Shown here: in pieces, positions 22,493 through 33,480 of the stretch
Layout: every line of letters begins with the position of its first letter
How positions within the stretch are numbered: position 1 is the first letter of the stretch
NCBI GenBank assembly: GCA_022559845.1
Contig: CM040125.1
Span: 287,170,200-287,234,199 of the forward strand
Origin: Amorphophallus konjac
Lineage: Eukaryota; Streptophyta; Magnoliopsida; Alismatales; Araceae
Direction: 5' to 3'
Length of the DNA stretch: 64,000 nt
Translations under genes and position numbers: made by a program
Notes under the pieces: generated by a model
Databases searched by the model: none
Seen by the model: the letters and a program-made list of their open reading frames with translations, nothing else
Told to the model about the DNA's origin: nothing

Positions 22493-23466
22493 ATGATGAC
22501 AAAACAAGGTGTGCAAGAGTCCAAAAGGATAGCATTGAGCAGATACCCAATGAGCACACAACCAATATTCTCCCCCTTTTTGTCATCTACAAAAAGACAA
22601 GGGATTATTGGACATGATATGAACATGTTAGGCCTGAAGAGATGATGCCCATTTGGATACCAATTGTTGCTAATTGTTGGCCTCAAGGATATGATACCAT
22701 TGTTGGAAGATTTGTGCAACATTTCAGATACCATGAAGTGTTCAAGATGATAGCATTCAAAATCTAAAGCCCATTTCAGATTTTTACAAAATATAATAGC
22801 AAAGCAACGCAAGATGGTTCATGGAATGTCTGTGAGAGCCAGAAAACATAACAAGATGTTGACAGACCAATGGTTGATTATCAAGATGGGAAGATGAGTA
22901 GACTTGATACCAACAATAATCAATTTTATTCCACTACAGCATTTGTTAATAAATCTGATGCCATTCAGTGCCAAAAATCCATTGAGCAAATATAAAGCAT
23001 TTGAAGACCATTCATTTTTTTTAGATTTTCATTATTTTTTTGATTTTTTTAAAATTATCTTTTGAAATATATAAAGCAAGATGCATGAAGCTAAATGCAT
23101 ACAAATGATGAGATATGAGATGCACATAATGCAACCAAGTAAATATGTATATATATTTACATGCAACATATCTCCCCCTTACTTATTTAAGAGGGAAATA
23201 GGTATAAGAGAGGTGCATGAGAGTCAAAACAACTAGGATGCTTATGTGTAACACCTAGAGGATTGTGCAATCACACAGAGGTGTTATGCAATAGTCAATG
23301 CAGTCAATCAATTTTTTGAATATATATTAAATCAAATTTCCATATGTGTAGGTGAATAACATGAAAGTAGACTGTAGCCATATGGATATTCAGATTTTCA
23401 GATCAACACAATGAGAGATTATACAGATTGCATTTCATTATAAGAGAACAACGTATTGGAGGCTAC
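22493..23466 (-). mobile_element. Element F interior, 3' non-coding part
   Basis: AT-rich sequence between the polypurine tract and the insertion point of E. It includes purine tracts near 22575 and 23170. I see no RT or integrase motif. It continues on the other side of E at 61708. Confidence 0.55.
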
Positions 23467-25207
23467 TGTTGATTTATTTTGCTTCTCTTCTTCTTTTTGT
23501 TTTATGTGCAATAAAGATGATAGGCAAAAATCAAAGATCTCAATCAACCCAAGGACGTGTGAACCATGAACCTAGGCAACCAGAACAAGCTCTAGCATGG
23601 GCATGCTATCTCAATCATCAAACTAAACTAAGGGAATAAAGAAAAACACACGCCGGGGCGTGGAACAAGAGCAAATAAAACACACTGCAAGGGTGGAGCA
23701 AGCAAAGAGGATAAGAGATATGAGATGGAGAGAAAGCTAATGCCCAATAGCAAGAAAGAATGTGATCGCCACCAAAGTAGAAACAAGCCAAAGACCTGAA
23801 AATACCTTGAAAATAGGTGGATGAAGCACCCGCCCACGGGAGAGAGAAAATCAGGGAAATCTGCAGATCAATGGAATGTAACGGTCGAAAGCCCACGCGT
23901 CACTGGGAAGTGACGGTCGCTCGATGAACCGCTATATGAATCTGACGCGCCTGCACAAGACCGTCAAATAACCTGTAGTAATAGCTTGTGGATTCTTTTA
24001 ACTCCAACTCCTCCAGCCGGCCAGAAGACTTGGGCCTCGTGTGGTGAACATGTAAACCTGCCAAAGAACGTGAAAACACAAGAAAACAAACCCAGATTAG
24101 CCCTTTAAATAATATAGCATCAATTCTTCAATAAACTCAATAGCATGCAAAAGGAAAGAGAAGTACCGGGGAAGTTTTGGTTTTTTAACCCCTCTGGGCG
24201 TTTTTTAAAAAGATAGGAGGATGTTTAGATGATGAAAAACCAGGGAGAACGTGGAAAAATAAGAGGGACAATGCTTTTGATGAAAGGGAGATGAGGAAAA
24301 ACACAATATGTAATGATGAACTTTGAAAACCAATGGAACGAATACTCCCTTCACCGTGAAGCAGATGAACGTGAAAGACAATTCTCTTTGGTCAGATGTG
24401 ACTCCAGAATGCAGCAGCACTTCGACGCGAACTCCAGATCTTCCCCCTTTCGGGCCATGAAGTTAAGGGTGCTATTTATAGACCCTCAAACTCTCCGGTC
24501 AAGCAGAGGATAATCCAGCAAGATAAAAGGATAACTCTTAGCAAATCCTTGAAGATAATATCACCAAGAGTCCATAGAAACAAACAGAAGGTTCTAAGGA
24601 TCAGATTTGGAAGAGAAATCAACAATTCAAGCTCTTATCTCGACCACAGAGTAGCATAGAAAAGGCCTAAACTGCCAGGACTCTCTGTTGGATGTAACGA
24701 CTGGTCGAGAGACCGCCACATGAAAATAACGCGCCAGGGAACGTCCGTTACATTCAACCTTATCTCAAACGAGATAAGATCAACAGGAAGAAGATCAAAC
24801 AAGTTGGACTCTCGTAGGAAAGTAACGGCCAAGGCTGGACGCGTTGGAATAAATAACGGCTGCGCGACAGACCGTTAGATTCAATGGATAAGCAAGAGGA
24901 TAAGCTTTAGAACAAAGGCCTCAAACTTTAGGACTCTTCAATAAGTAACGGCCCAGGGATCATGCGTTATATGGAAGTAACGCCCCTAGGGAGGACCGTT
25001 ATTAACAATGAGGATAAAAAAAGGTGCAAAGCTTGCTAAGCTCATCGAATAAAAGGCCACAATAAACCACACTCCAACCAAGGAGAAGACCCAAGAAACA
25101 GGCTTCAAACTGATCAATGAGACTCGATGAAGAGTGAACAACTTGGAGCATGATATGGATAAACAAGGAGATGACCCAACTTATTGGTCATAAAACGGGT
25201 GTGAACA
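23467..25207 (-). repeat. Element E 3' LTR
   Basis: TGTTGATTTATT to GGTGTGAACA in plus orientation; matches 59969-61707 along its whole length with few differences. Contains at least nine palindromic AACGG modules (starts 23879, 23911, 23942, 24695, 24727, 24823, 24853, 24946, 24978). Open frames in it recur in the other LTR but show no domain. Confidence 0.9.
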
Positions 25208-25220
25208 GATGCCCCTCCTT
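25208..25220 (-). promoter_or_regulatory. Polypurine tract of element E
   Basis: Minus strand AAGGAGGGGCATC directly before the 3' LTR. It proves that the region to the right belongs to the E interior and that 23467-25207 is its 3' LTR. Confidence 0.75.
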
Positions 25221-26488
25221 AACGCCCTCTTTGCAGGGGAGCGAGTGGAGGTGAAGCGGAAATGAAATGGAACATGGAGATGAAGCGGAAATGAAGCGGA
25301 GTGAAGCGAAAAAGTGGGCGTTAAGGTAAATGACACCCGTTCTTTACCAACAAGCGTTAGGAACTTTCTGGAAAACTTCAAACTGATCACAAGGAAAAAG
25401 CCAACCAAAGGACGCATGTCTGGAGGAATTGATAACTAAGGAAAGGAAACACGGCTAGCCGCTGGAGGCAACGGAAAGGAAAGAGAACTGACTAAACTCC
25501 AGACAGGAATCTTCAGCCAACCAAATCGAGCGACGAGATCAAAGGAAACCTTCTAATTCAAAGTGGAATAATTCTCCCCATTCGAGCTTAAGGAACGCAG
25601 CTGTTCACCAACATCGAGATACCTTGAACAGATGAAGCACAAGAATGCTCAAAAGATGCGTATGATGCATGCTGGGCTAAAGAAAAAGAAATCTTTAAAA
25701 CGAATGCAAAGAAAGATAAAATATCAAGATACTCGAGAATAATATTGCTAAGCTAGAGAAACCAGGGTCAGGACACCATCTACAACCACGGCGTGCAAGA
25801 TAGAACCATCGTCCCCAAAATTTTCCAACCTAATGGCCTATCCAACGATTAAACATGTGAACTTAGATCATCATCATTTTTGTTTAAGGGGAACATCAGA
25901 TCCTGGAGCACACGAATGACCAGCCGGTTCTCAAGATAATATATCATAGATAACATATAGTAATGCATTAATGGATTAAGGAAAAGAGATACAATACCTG
26001 ACTTACCTGCCCGACGAATGGCAAAGCGTGTTGTTATTCATAACTTCATTCAGGAGAACAAGGTTAGCCAATAATAACATGAGCATGAAATAAGGCATAA
26101 CCATTCATACGTGTTAGAAGCATTAATAATATGTGCCATGGCAGAAAATGTGGTCATTCAATCATCAAATGGACCATTTTATTCATCAAGAAACTTGCAA
26201 GCTGTAACGGTCTGCAGAGAGGGCGTCATATGAAGTAACGGACCAGCCCTAGGCCGTTAGAGACTGGGCGGTTCACATTCTTCAATGAAACAATTCAAAT
26301 CCATGTAACGGTCAAAGGAGTACGCGTCATTGACTGTAACCGTCGGACGACAGACCGTCACATTTCCTGAGCGTTCAAAAAAAATAAACCGGACAGTCAC
26401 AATCCTCATTCATTCAAACACTCAAGCCTTAGCACCCCAAAAAACTCCAAACGAGAAACCCCAAGACCACCGGCGACCACCGAAGGAG
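25221..26488. other. E 3' region without recognisable gene
   Basis: Non-coding by eye. Contains AACGG module pairs at 26205/26236 and 26306/26337, just upstream of the antisense plant mobile domain gene; they could lie in its promoter as well as in the E 3' untranslated region. Confidence 0.5.
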
Positions 26489-29400
26489 ATGGCCGACGAC
26501 GAGGGCTCTCAGCCACCGAAGAAGAGGGAAAGAGGGATGAAGAAGAAGGCGATTCGCTGCCTTCACCGTCGGATAGAACGAGAGAACGTCCCGCCGTCCG
26601 TGACGAGGAAGAGGCCAACAGAGGAGGAGGAGGAAAAAAGGACGAGGAGGAAACCAAGGGTGGAGGAAGAGATCCCCATGGCCGAAGAAGAACAAGGGGA
26701 AGCATCCCTGGATGAAGGGGAACCCAAGGAACAAGAGAAGAAGAAGAAGAGAGGGTAAGACCGAGAGGTAAGCTCTCGCCCTAAAATTTTCAAATTTTAA
26801 TTTTTTTGAGTTTTTATGTGGATGCATGTGGCAATGGGGGGTAGAAAATGGGTCTATGCACCCATTAGGATCATGTGTAGGCCTTTTGGCCAAAGTGGGA
26901 GAGCCACGGGATACAAAGGGAAAAACACCCTCTAGCAAGGAATGTGACGGTCCTTCCAGTGACCGTCACATATCTAACGTGTCACCCTAGATGCGTTAGA
27001 GACATGTGACGCCCCATCCCAGGGCCGTTACATGTACCAGAGGCCAGAACTATTTTTTAGGTTTTTAATTATTCAATTTTTGTTTTGTTTTCATTTTATA
27101 AATTCTATGCAATAATTTTATGATGCATTTGACTGACTCATGCTCTAAATGAATGCAGGGAAAAAGACGGAAGAGGATCTTTTGGCTTCAGATCCGGGCG
27201 GTGTACCAGGCACTACCCAATTACCAGAGAGAGAGGCTGGCTGGGATGGGATTCACCGAGGTGCTGAGCATCGAGGTGACCAGGATGGACACACCTCTGC
27301 TGTACGCCTTGCACGAGAGATGGGATCCGATTAGCAGGGCATTCATCTTCCCGTGGGGTCACATGATCCCCACGCTGGAAGACATGGCGAGGATTGCCGG
27401 GCTGCGAGTCCATGGAGCCGCAGTGACAGGATGGACCTATAGGAACTACCGGGATATGACCCAGGAGCTGCTGGGGCAGGATTTGATTAGACCGGGGCAA
27501 ACATCATCCCAACTCTCAAGATCAGTACTACAGGAGAGCCTAGGACTGAGAGGAGCAGCGATAGCTGTGGGTGAGTTACCAGAGGAGCATCAGGGTAGAG
27601 TGATTGACCAGGTGCACCCACGAGTGGCGGCAGAGGCAGGACCGGAGGGAGATCGCACCCTGAGGCGGTTTCTGATGCTTTTATTCGGGAAGCTCCTGTT
27701 CGTGACTCGAGCAGATGTGATCAGCTGCAGGCTGCTGCCGATGATCGAGGATTGGGGCAGAGTTGGAAAGTACGCCTGGGGAGCGGCAGTGCTAGCCTTC
27801 CTGTTCGAGTCCCTCAGCACGACGGACCGACAGACGATGCTGGGCGGCTTCTTGCCTTTTCTACAGGTAAATGCAATTTAAATGCTTTCCACTATGATTT
27901 ATGCAAATGTTTATGATTATGCAGTTGACTTACTTAACTAAATGCAATTTTGGAGCTACATGTACCTCTCGGGCATCGGACGGGGCACACTACTCCATGC
28001 CGATCGCATCCCGATCGCCAGGCGATGGGTGGTTGCGAGGGACCTGGGGTCGATCATCAGATTGACCCGGGTGATCCAGGACGACTTGGATTCCTTCCCA
28101 TACATGGCGGTAAGCCCGAACTCAAAATGCTTTCTAAATGATTTAAATGCTTTTATATGCTTCTTAAATGATGATAACCGGTCTAACATGCTGATGAATG
28201 GATTATCATGCTTCAGGTGAGATGGACCCCGTACAGAGGCGAGAGTTACGAGGGACAGCCATGGGTGGAGGCAGCCCTCTCGTACCGGGGATGAGACAAA
28301 TGGTTGCACTGCATCCATATCATCGAGCCTCTTCATTATTGGCTGATTCTGAGGACTCGGGGACTACATCAGCCTGAGGTGACCTTCCCACGCCGCAGTG
28401 ACGACCACCCGGGGAAATCAGCGAAGGGAATCAGTGGCGACATAGATTGGTGCGCCCGGAAAGCAAAGTACGTCCATGACTGTAATAAGCGGGGCAGAGC
28501 AGTGAAAGAGCGGGATGAGAGCGATGAGGCGTACTTGAAGGCCTTCGCTCGACTGTACGGGGACCGGGTGTACCGAGGTACCCGACGATCGGTATGCAAT
28601 TCTAAACTCAAAACTTTGAATGCCTTTTAAAAAAATTTATCCTTTATGCACTGACTCACATGCTTCTAAAAATGCAGCTAGACCCTGAGGGAAGGATAGC
28701 CGAGCTCGAGGGGCTTCTTCATGCCACCGTCCAGCAGCGGGACGAGTACCGGACTGCCTTGGAGCTCCTGGTAAGATTCCCTGAACCTTGGACTTAAAAT
28801 AATTACGCTTTATGATGCTAATGATGCAAAATGCAATTGACTGACCATGACTTCTAAACGCAGCGGGCCGAGGGAGCCCAAAGAGTGGGACCGGATGCCC
28901 CATCATCATCCTCACAGCCTGCCGGAGGCAGGGCTGAGCGAGAAGCCGAGTTTGCTCGAGCAGTTGCTCGGGCCGAGGAGGCGGAGGCCACCCTCCCGGA
29001 GCGGGTAAGATGCTCAATGCTTATGCAAATTAAATGCTTATGCTTACATGCCTATGCTTATGAAAAATGAAATACTCATGTGACTAACTATATGCAACGC
29101 AAACTACAGGCGAGAGAGCTAGCCGCAGCAGTGGCCGAGGCAAGGCTGGCTCGAACGGAGGCAGAGCGTCTCCAGGTAGAGATGGAGCGAGGACGATCGG
29201 AGGCGGAGAAACCCCGGACAGAGCTAGCTCGGTCACAAGCTGAGGTGGAGATACTCTGAGCCGGGACGGCGGAATTGGATCATTACCGGACCGAGGCACG
29301 GGACACGCGGCGTCAGATTTCGAGCTGAAGATCGAGCTGCAGTCGATGGAGCGGACGGTGAGAATGATGGGCCGGGGACCAGAGCGGAGTGCCTCCCAGA

Positions 29401-29588
29401 GTGGAGTACGGAGTAGTGCTGCCCCGAGCGGCTCGATAGGGGATTTCCTTGCCAGCTCCTCTGGCCAGCGGAGGAATGAGAGGGCAGAGAGAGGACATCA
29501 GGAGGAGAGCGCCTCCATAGCACCACCTGCGAGGAGACCTGAGGGAGGAGATGATGATGGCGGCCCGGCGGATAAGCCGGCCGAGTGA
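26489..29588 (+). pseudogene. Captured plant mobile domain (PMD) gene with introns, antisense to E
   Basis: Likely exons: 26489-26754, 27159-27866, 27948-28109, 28217-28591, 28678-28770, 28864-29004 and 29110-29588. Exon 1 encodes a charged Lys/Glu-rich N-terminus (MADDEGSQPPKKRER). Exon 2 opens the plant mobile domain: LAGMGFTEVL, LLYALHERWDP, FPWGHMIPTLEDMARIAGL. Exons 3-4 continue it (FWSYMYL, KWLHCIHIIEPLHYW). Exons 5-7 form an Arg/Glu/Ala coiled coil, then a Ser/Gly-rich acidic tail ending at TGA 29586. Introns from the second on are 81-107 bp, with GT starts and TGCAG-type ends. Decay: acceptor AA instead of AG at 27946-27947, TGA at 28292, a TGA ending the coiled coil near 29258, and a one-base frameshift near 29325. 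The exon 1-2 join is out of frame as drawn. PMD proteins such as Arabidopsis MAIN and MAIL1 act in the nucleus. Capture by Tat elements is known; a cell role for this copy is not implied. Confidence 0.75.
26944..27031. repeat. Triple AACGG-type module inside intron 1 of the PMD gene
   Basis: TGACGG...GACCGTCA (26944), TAACGT...GCGTTA (26975) and TGACGC...GCCGTTA (27007), with starts 31 and 32 bp apart. Its position in the captured gene's first intron shows that modules occur within the cargo gene as well. Confidence 0.75.
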
Positions 29589-30188
29589 TGTATTTTTGTT
29601 GGTTTTTTTATTCTTATTACTTGTACATGACTTATATGGGAGATGAAAAAAGGAAATGTAAATCTTTTTTTGTGTTTTGTTATGACTTTTATGTGAATGA
29701 ATGGATGTGTATGCAAACATGTGATCATGTGAAAATGAATGGGAATGAATGCAAGAAAATGTATTGTGAGAGTATGATTGGAATGCAGGAAATGCTTGTG
29801 GATGTGTGAAAAAGTTGACAAAAAATGAATGCATGTGAAGGAATGGATGATTGCGTGGAGATGAAATGTGAACGATGGGGATGAGATAATGTGTGGATGT
29901 ACAGGATGAACGGAATGGGAAGCCTGTAGGACCGCCAGGTCTACACGGAGGCAAATAGGAATAGCACAAGTCACAGCAGCAGATAATGTAACGGTCTATA
30001 CCCAAACCGTCAGGATCAAGTAACGCATCGAGTGGAGGCCGTTAGAAGGGACAGAGCCCAACTTTGCAGAACTGAGCAGCGGGAAGAGTAACGGATCAGA
30101 TATGGTGCGTTATATACAAGTAACGTCCAAATGCTAGACCGTTAGAGATGGCATAGCAATGTTGAACTACGAATGTACTGACTGTACT
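29589..30188. other. E 3' region, AT-rich, no gene
   Basis: Rich in ATG-containing purine stretches, with AACGG module pairs at 29989/30021 and 30089/30121. The open frame on the minus strand (29313-30005) is largely the reverse of the PMD exon and has no domain. Confidence 0.5.
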
Positions 30189-31020
30189 CAGTGTGTATAG
30201 ACCTTGCCAAGGCGATGTGTAGACTTCGAGTGCAGACGCCCAGATGATGTATAGACTTCATGAACACAGTAGCAAGGATGTATGGACTTGGACAAGGGAT
30301 GTACAGGCTTGGGGCTTGTGTTCACATTGGGCAATGTATAGACTTGAATCAAGAATGTACAGACTTGAAGCGGTGTAGACGTATAGACTTGGGATGAAGA
30401 CTGTACAGACTTGGAGAGTGTATGGACTTTGAATGAAGACTGTACAGACTTGGGGAGACATGGAATGTGTAGACTTGGGGAACGTACACACTTGGATGCA
30501 CAGACTTGGGGAATGTACACACTTGGATGAAGAATGTACAGACTTGAATGACGTGTAGACTTTGGACGAAGGCTGTACAAACTTGGGGGAAGGTACGGGA
30601 ATGTATAGACTTCAACAAATGTATGGACTTCAACGAATGTATAGACTTGCACCTGATGTATGGACTTCAAAGTGAATGGGATGTATAGACTTCAACAAAT
30701 GTGACGTATAGACTTCAACAAATGGGATGTATAGACTTCAAAGAATGTGGGATGTATAGACTTGGGTGAAGATGTGGAATGTATAAACTTGGGTGAAGAT
30801 GCAGAATGTATAGACTTCAAAAATGATGTATGAACTTGAAGCTGATGTATAGACTTGAAGCTGATGTATGGACTTGAAGCTAATGTACAGACTTCAACAA
30901 ATGTACAGACTTCATCAACGGTGTATGGACTTCAAAAATGCATGGACTTGAACGAATGTACAGACTTCAACATGATAAATGTATGCAGACTGGGATGATG
31001 AAGGAGTTGTATAGACTTAA
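30189..31020. repeat. Degenerate minisatellite with TGTATAGACTT core
   Basis: About 35 copies of a core (TGTATAGACTT, TGTACAGACTT, TGTATGGACTT) separated by 8-25 variable bases, often CAACAAA, GAAG or GGGGAA. It lies in the E 3' region between the two antisense genes. Minus-strand open frames through it (Ser/His/Val-rich) are by-products of the repeat. Confidence 0.9.
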
Positions 31021-31038
31021 CCAAATATGCAGGAAATG

Positions 31039-31296
31039 TGACGGTTCAGGCGCAGTGCGTCGGAGGCAGATAACGGCCATGAGCAAGACCGTTGAGAATG
31101 ATTGACCAAGTAGAGGCCAAAACTGATCTGCAGAGAATGTAACGGCTCAGAGAGAACGCGTCACAAGAATATAACGGTCTAATGCTAGACCGTTAAGCTT
31201 GACAGAACAGGTTTGATCAAATTAAACCCACAGAACATGTGACGGCCCAGCTTTGGCGCGTCAGAGGAAAGTGACGGTCTAGCGACAGACCGTTAG
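31039..31296. repeat. Three AACGG module pairs
   Basis: Pair starts 31039/31071, 31140/31172 and 31240/31272, each 32 bp apart. The first member closes GCGTC(A/G); the second closes ACCGTT(A/G). Confidence 0.85.
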
Positions 31297-31527
31297 ATAA
31301 TGAATTGTACTCCGAGACGGATTGAGCCGCAAAGGGCAAAACCCGATATAGGAAGCCTCAAATCCATTCTAGACTCCTCCCAGACTTAAGATAAAGCCTT
31401 CCAATCCGAATCTTATCTCTTTAAAGTTGAAACCAAACCTTTAAAACTTGGAAACTTAGCCAAAATCGTATCTTTCTGAATTCTCTACTAGAAGGCTGAA
31501 AAACCCCTCCTAAGGGCAGGAAATAAG

Positions 31528-32958
31528 ATGAAGAGAAGCTTCGAGGTGATAGCTATGGAGGAGAAAGTCTACACCGGACCCAAAGCTGCAAGAAAGGAGT
31601 ACGGAGAGCTAAAAAGGTTGACCTCAATTCCCAAGCACCTAAGCTCCAATGCTCAAAGAGTGGTAAGCTTCCATGACCTAACCAAGTTCAGAAATTCCTG
31701 CACTTCATCTTCTTCCTCATGATCTTCTTATTTTTCTTAGCCCTTCCCTAGTCCAAGATGCTATTCTAATCTGAAGTGGGTGGCTCCCATGGTAAAGGCA
31801 CCCCCTTTATAGGTTACATCAATTCTCAAAGCATGGCACCTCCAACCTCTCTTGGTTTTAGGCAAGAATTTCTAGAAATTGACATTAGATTGGCCTAGTA
31901 TTTCAGCCCTCATAGAGTTGTGGCATCCACAAACACATACCTTCATCTTCCCTTCCTTCGAAGCAACAGTCCTATTGGAGGAGGTAGAAACCTATCTAGC
32001 CCTTCCTAAGACTAAGGTGGGGGATGAAGACCGAGTTTGCTACACGATTGAGCCTATCGACCCGTCCTTGATCTTGAGTGATTTCATCCATAATCCAAAG
32101 GACGTGAGGACCATGATCAGCCCACACCACATACACTTGATACCCTTAGCACAGTGGATAGTGTCTCATTGTAAAAACAAGTGGGAGAGACACGAAGCAA
32201 TAGCCAAGGCGGTGGCGGTTTGCTTATGTGGAGTCTTCCTTTTCACTACCACCGACCACCTTTTAGATACCCAAAATCTCAACATTATTAGTGGGTTGTG
32301 GCGGGGAATGTCCCTTTCTCAAGCGATCCTCTCATACCTCTATGAAGGACTCAGCTCGGCTTGCTTAGGAGGACCTTTGTTCGGCTCCATGATACTCCTT
32401 GAGTGTTGGATGGGAGTGAGAATCAAGTTCCAACCAAAGGAAGATATTAGTTCTGCTAGCCGGATCTTCGGGAGCCACCCTCTCTTCTTCATTGGAGGGG
32501 CATCTGGATTTTCTTCACAGGTTGAATGTAAAACGGCGGACAAGAAAACTCGGGATGAATGGCGCCTCTTCTTCAACACCCTTCCAATGGAGAAATTCAT
32601 CATGCGACCAAGGATCATTTGGAGCGCTCTTCTTAGAATACCGCGGCGTCATGGCCTGGACCTCCAGCTAGTGGGAAATACTACCATGGCGATCTACAAC
32701 CCACACCGGTGCCATCTTCAGATCGGGCTTCCTCGAACCAAAGTTTCAACATTATCACACTACCTTCCCCTTCTACCAAGGAAGATGGGGACCAAGGACG
32801 ATGAGAGAGCAATCCTGAACGCGCTGACCATGTGGGAGATCAGCAAGGTGCGCCCGTGGCAAGAAGAAGTAGAAGAGAACGACGAAGCACGCCGTGGCTA
32901 CCTGAAAGAGTTGAGGAAGATCCGCCCTTTTGCGGATAAGAGGCTGAATGTAGTTTGA
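31528..32958 (+). pseudogene. Second captured plant mobile domain-related gene, antisense to E
   Basis: Likely exon 1 is 31528-31662 (MKRSFEVIAM...), ending in a GTAAGC donor; the main exon begins about 31862 after TTTTAG and runs to TGA 32956. The main frame shows ALIELWHPQTHTFIFPSFEA, then an acidic linker, a hydrophobic helix around AVCLCGVFLFTT, and RIIWSALLRIP near residue 250. This layout fits the plant mobile domain superfamily, most like the group I know as DUF7745, but is clearly different from the gene at 26489. A stop (31873) and a frame change near 31880 separate the main frame from the acceptor, so it is probably broken. It lies between the minisatellite and module pairs, opposite to E transcription. 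The DUF assignment is from memory; membership of the wider superfamily is more secure. Confidence 0.6.
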
Positions 32959-33122
32959 TTTTCTTTTATAATGATGTAATTTGACAATCGGAATTGGAAT
33001 TTTTATCAATCTCATGTTTCATTAAGTTCACTTGAATAAGATGGGATTGCCTCAGTTGAATGGATGTGAATTTGTGGCTTGATTTGGTTAGAACGACCAG
33101 CAGAACCGGGCTTCTGGAGAAT

Positions 33123-33373
33123 GTAACGGATCTGATCAAGGCCGTTACAATGAGATAACGGTGGGAAGATAGGCCGTTATAGTGTATGCTCTGAGAACTA
33201 AATCCTCTGGAGGAAGTAACGGTCCAACGATGGACCGTTAGGAGTAGTAACGGTCGTGCCCCAGGCCGTTAGAGAGACAACTGCTGAGAGAGTCAAAGTG
33301 AAGGCCTGAAGAGATGTAACGGGCTAGCATGGACCGTTAAACGAATGTGACGGCCTGTACCTGGCACGTCACA
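33123..33373. repeat. Three AACGG module pairs
   Basis: Pair starts 33123/33156, 33217/33248 and 33317/33348, that is 31-33 bp apart, just left of the B insertion point. Confidence 0.85.
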
Positions 33374-33480
33374 GCCTTGAACCTACATGGTTGTGAGATT
33401 TCAGCTTTGTTCTTAGTCCTGCGTTCTGCACATACTTAAACATGGAGCAAGTTAGATTTGTTCTTAGACTCAACCCCTTG

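Noticed and set aside
23467..25207. Solo LTR unrelated to 59969-61707
   Set aside because: A purine tract adjoins its inner end, the interior continues into Tat-type sequence, and the other LTR has a primer site facing it; a pair is the better model despite the imperfect target duplication.
26429..26938. 169-codon minus-strand open frame rich in Leu, Phe and Ser
   Set aside because: It is the complement of the Lys/Glu-rich exon 1 of the captured gene, whose GAA/AAG codons read as Phe/Leu/Ser on the other strand.
30189..31020. Possible CRISPR-like array or coding repeat protein
   Set aside because: The core is short and degenerate, spacers vary from about 8 to 25 bases, and the setting is a plant retrotransposon; it is a minisatellite.
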